Shown here piece by piece: positions 63,192 through 64,000 of a DNA stretch of 64,000 bases. The first letter of the stretch is position 1. The number at the start of each line of letters is the position of its first letter. The stretch covers positions 124,001 to 188,000 of the forward strand of contig CAWGRX010000008.1 of assembly GCA_963825075.1 (NCBI GenBank), written 5' to 3'. A model generated the notes under the pieces. It did no database searches. It saw only the letters and a list, made by a program, of their open reading frames with translations, and was not told the origin of the DNA. The stretch comes from CAWAVN01 sp963825075. GTDB lineage: Bacteria; Planctomycetota; Planctomycetia; Planctomycetales; Planctomycetaceae. The position numbers and the translations under genes are program-made.

Positions 63192-63854
63192 TCACTCAAA
63201 ATAGATAAACCCATAATCGCCGGTGTAGTTTGCTTTGCGAAACCACCATTTCCATTCGTCCGGCGTGCAAACCTGCCGGCAGGTGAGTTGCCAATACATC
63301 AGGTTGACTTTTTCCTGTTCATTCCGATACGCCTCGACGGTGAGATACATCCCCCCTCGGCTCACGCGATTTAGCTCCTTCAAAGCCAATTCCAATTCCG
63401 GATTATAGAGGTTATGTAGCGTATTGATGGAGTACACCAGATCAAAGGAGTCATCGGCAAAAGGCAGCGAGACCGCTGACCCGCGAACCAGGCTGGGTTG
63501 AACTTCCGGCTTGGCATTCATTAGGGCGTACTGTGAAATGTCCACACCGCAGACCTCAGCCTGGGGAAGGAGCCTAAAAAACTCATAAAGCAAAAACGCC
63601 TTTCCGCAACCCACATCGAGGATTTTCGCATCCGAGGAAAGTTTGTAGTGCTCGATTATCGCCTCGGCCACAGGCCGCCAACGACCATCATAACTAAATC
63701 CGCCGTAGCCGTGCTTCCGGTCGCCGTCCCAATACTCCTGGCCCCATTGGACCGCCACCTCGGCACAAGCGGCCTTGTCGTGCTCGACCACCCGCTCCAA
63801 GTAGTTCCGCGGCGTCGCGCGATGCACCTTGCTGATAAATTCCAATTCCGCCAT
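63192..63854 (-). CDS. Class I SAM-dependent methyltransferase (polysaccharide locus)
   Basis: 220 aa. Methyltransferase_11/25-type motifs: motif I AKILDVGCGKAFLLYEFF, acidic loop VCGVDISQYALMNAK, motif II-III SLPFADDSFDLVYSINTLHN and post-motif NRVSRGGMYLTVEAY. The N-terminal part EFISKVHRATPRNYLERVVE and WGQEYWDGDRKHGYGGFSY matches methyltransferases in O-antigen/capsule clusters that often sit next to nucleotide-sugar epimerases. The start lies 14 bp after the epimerase stop, indicating one operon. Substrate unknown, probably a sugar or sugar nucleotide. Confidence 0.87.
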   Translation of the reverse strand: MAELEFISKVHRATPRNYLERVVEHDKAACAEVAVQWGQEYWDGDRKHGYGGFSYDGRWRPVAEAIIEHYKLSSDAKILDVGCGKAFLLYEFFRLLPQAEVCGVDISQYALMNAKPEVQPSLVRGSAVSLPFADDSFDLVYSINTLHNLYNPELELALKELNRVSRGGMYLTVEAYRNEQEKVNLMYWQLTCRQVCTPDEWKWWFRKANYTGDYGFIYFE

Positions 63855-63868
63855 GCCAAGTACAGATC

Positions 63869-64000
63869 CTAAGGTTGATGTCGATATTCATGCGGTTGAT
63901 GTTGGATTTCGCCCCAATACTCCTTAACCCAGTCCCGCGTTTCGAGCAACCCTTCATCCAAAGAAACTGCCGGTTTCCAACCGAGTTCTTGTCGGGCACG
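63869..64000 (-). CDS. C-terminal end of an NAD-dependent sugar epimerase/dehydratase (truncated by window edge)
   Basis: Only the last 43 residues are inside the window, beginning RARQELGWKPAVSLDEGLLE and followed by TRDWVKEYWGEI. The pattern (K/R)ARxELGWxPxVSLxEGLxxTxxW is the standard C-terminal end of extended short-chain dehydrogenases such as UDP-glucose 4-epimerase, GDP-mannose dehydratase and dTDP-glucose dehydratase. The exact activity cannot be read from this end. It precedes the methyltransferase by 14 bp on the same strand and is probably co-transcribed with it. Confidence 0.8.
   Translation of the reverse strand, partial: RARQELGWKPAVSLDEGLLETRDWVKEYWGEIQHQPHEYRHQP

Noticed and set aside
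1..64000. tRNA, rRNA and known riboswitches
   Set aside because: Reading the gaps I found no cloverleaf with the GTTCRANYC loop, no rRNA-like segments and no riboswitch core I could recognise. A covariance-model search could still find a small RNA.
1..64000. Prophage or integrated plasmid
   Set aside because: No integrase, transposase, phage structural gene or attachment-site duplication is seen; composition is fairly even.

Overview
This 64 kb window looks like a chromosomal segment of a Planctomycetota bacterium, probably of the Pirellulales/Thermogutta type (inferred from gene content; no rRNA or tRNA was found to anchor it). The evidence is a secreted formylglycine sulfatase, an LRR lipoprotein, FG-GAP and EF-hand secreted proteins, a giant PQQ-propeller/LamG/methyltransferase fusion, a planctomycete-style type II secretion (T2SS) operon with PilM/PilO-like platform proteins, long GC-rich intergenic palindromes and many weak Shine-Dalgarno sites.

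Layout. 0-1 kb: end of a TadE/G-like pilus gene and a secreted protein (minus). 1.7-9.1 kb: xylose isomerase, a class I glutamine amidotransferase, a Cys-rich secreted protein, an APH-like kinase, a TPR lipoprotein and a rhomboid protease. 9.1-14.9 kb: an LRR lipoprotein, then a signalling group of PAS histidine kinase, degenerate RpiB-like protein and receiver-histidine kinase. 14.8-18.3 kb: sulfatase, TruD, EF-hand/RGG-repeat protein. 18.7-34.0 kb: a T2SS-type operon (secretin N-domain protein, GspE, GspF, pseudopilins G/H/I/J, GspK, a PilM/GspL-like protein and a GspM/PilO-like protein fused to an Ig-like and a PilP/GspC-like tail). 34.0-40.2 kb: two divergent class III cyclases, one with FHA-GAF-cyclase layout and one with the tandem cyclase + NTPase + TPR layout of soluble adenylyl cyclase (ADCY10). 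40.6-47.7 kb: FG-GAP protein, thioredoxin-fold lipoprotein, lipase, TPR-redoxin protein. 47.8-51.1 kb: chorismate synthase, an LTXXQ-type periplasmic protein, PntAA. 51.7-57.6 kb: NodU-type carbamoyltransferase, SxtJ-like protein, and a 1201-residue membrane protein with ten carboxypeptidase-regulatory-like repeats. 58.2-64 kb: the PQQ/LamG/methyltransferase fusion and the end of a polysaccharide locus (GT2, methyltransferase, sugar epimerase).

Two properties cut across the window. First, at least twelve apparent frameshifts break eight otherwise well conserved genes, most at short homopolymers, with G/C runs one base short and A/T runs one base long. This suggests sequence error rather than mass pseudogenisation, so these genes are annotated across both frames. 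Second, the gaps carry several families of imperfect palindromes (cores such as GGCGCTAGCCCCGG), one of them inside the T2SS operon between gspF and gspG.

The most interesting biology is the T2SS-like machine, whose secretin-like protein shows only repeated N-domains and no recognisable beta-barrel and whose inner-membrane protein may combine GspM and GspC roles; the ADCY10-like cyclase beside a second cyclase; and the catalytically degenerate RpiB-like protein between two histidine kinases.
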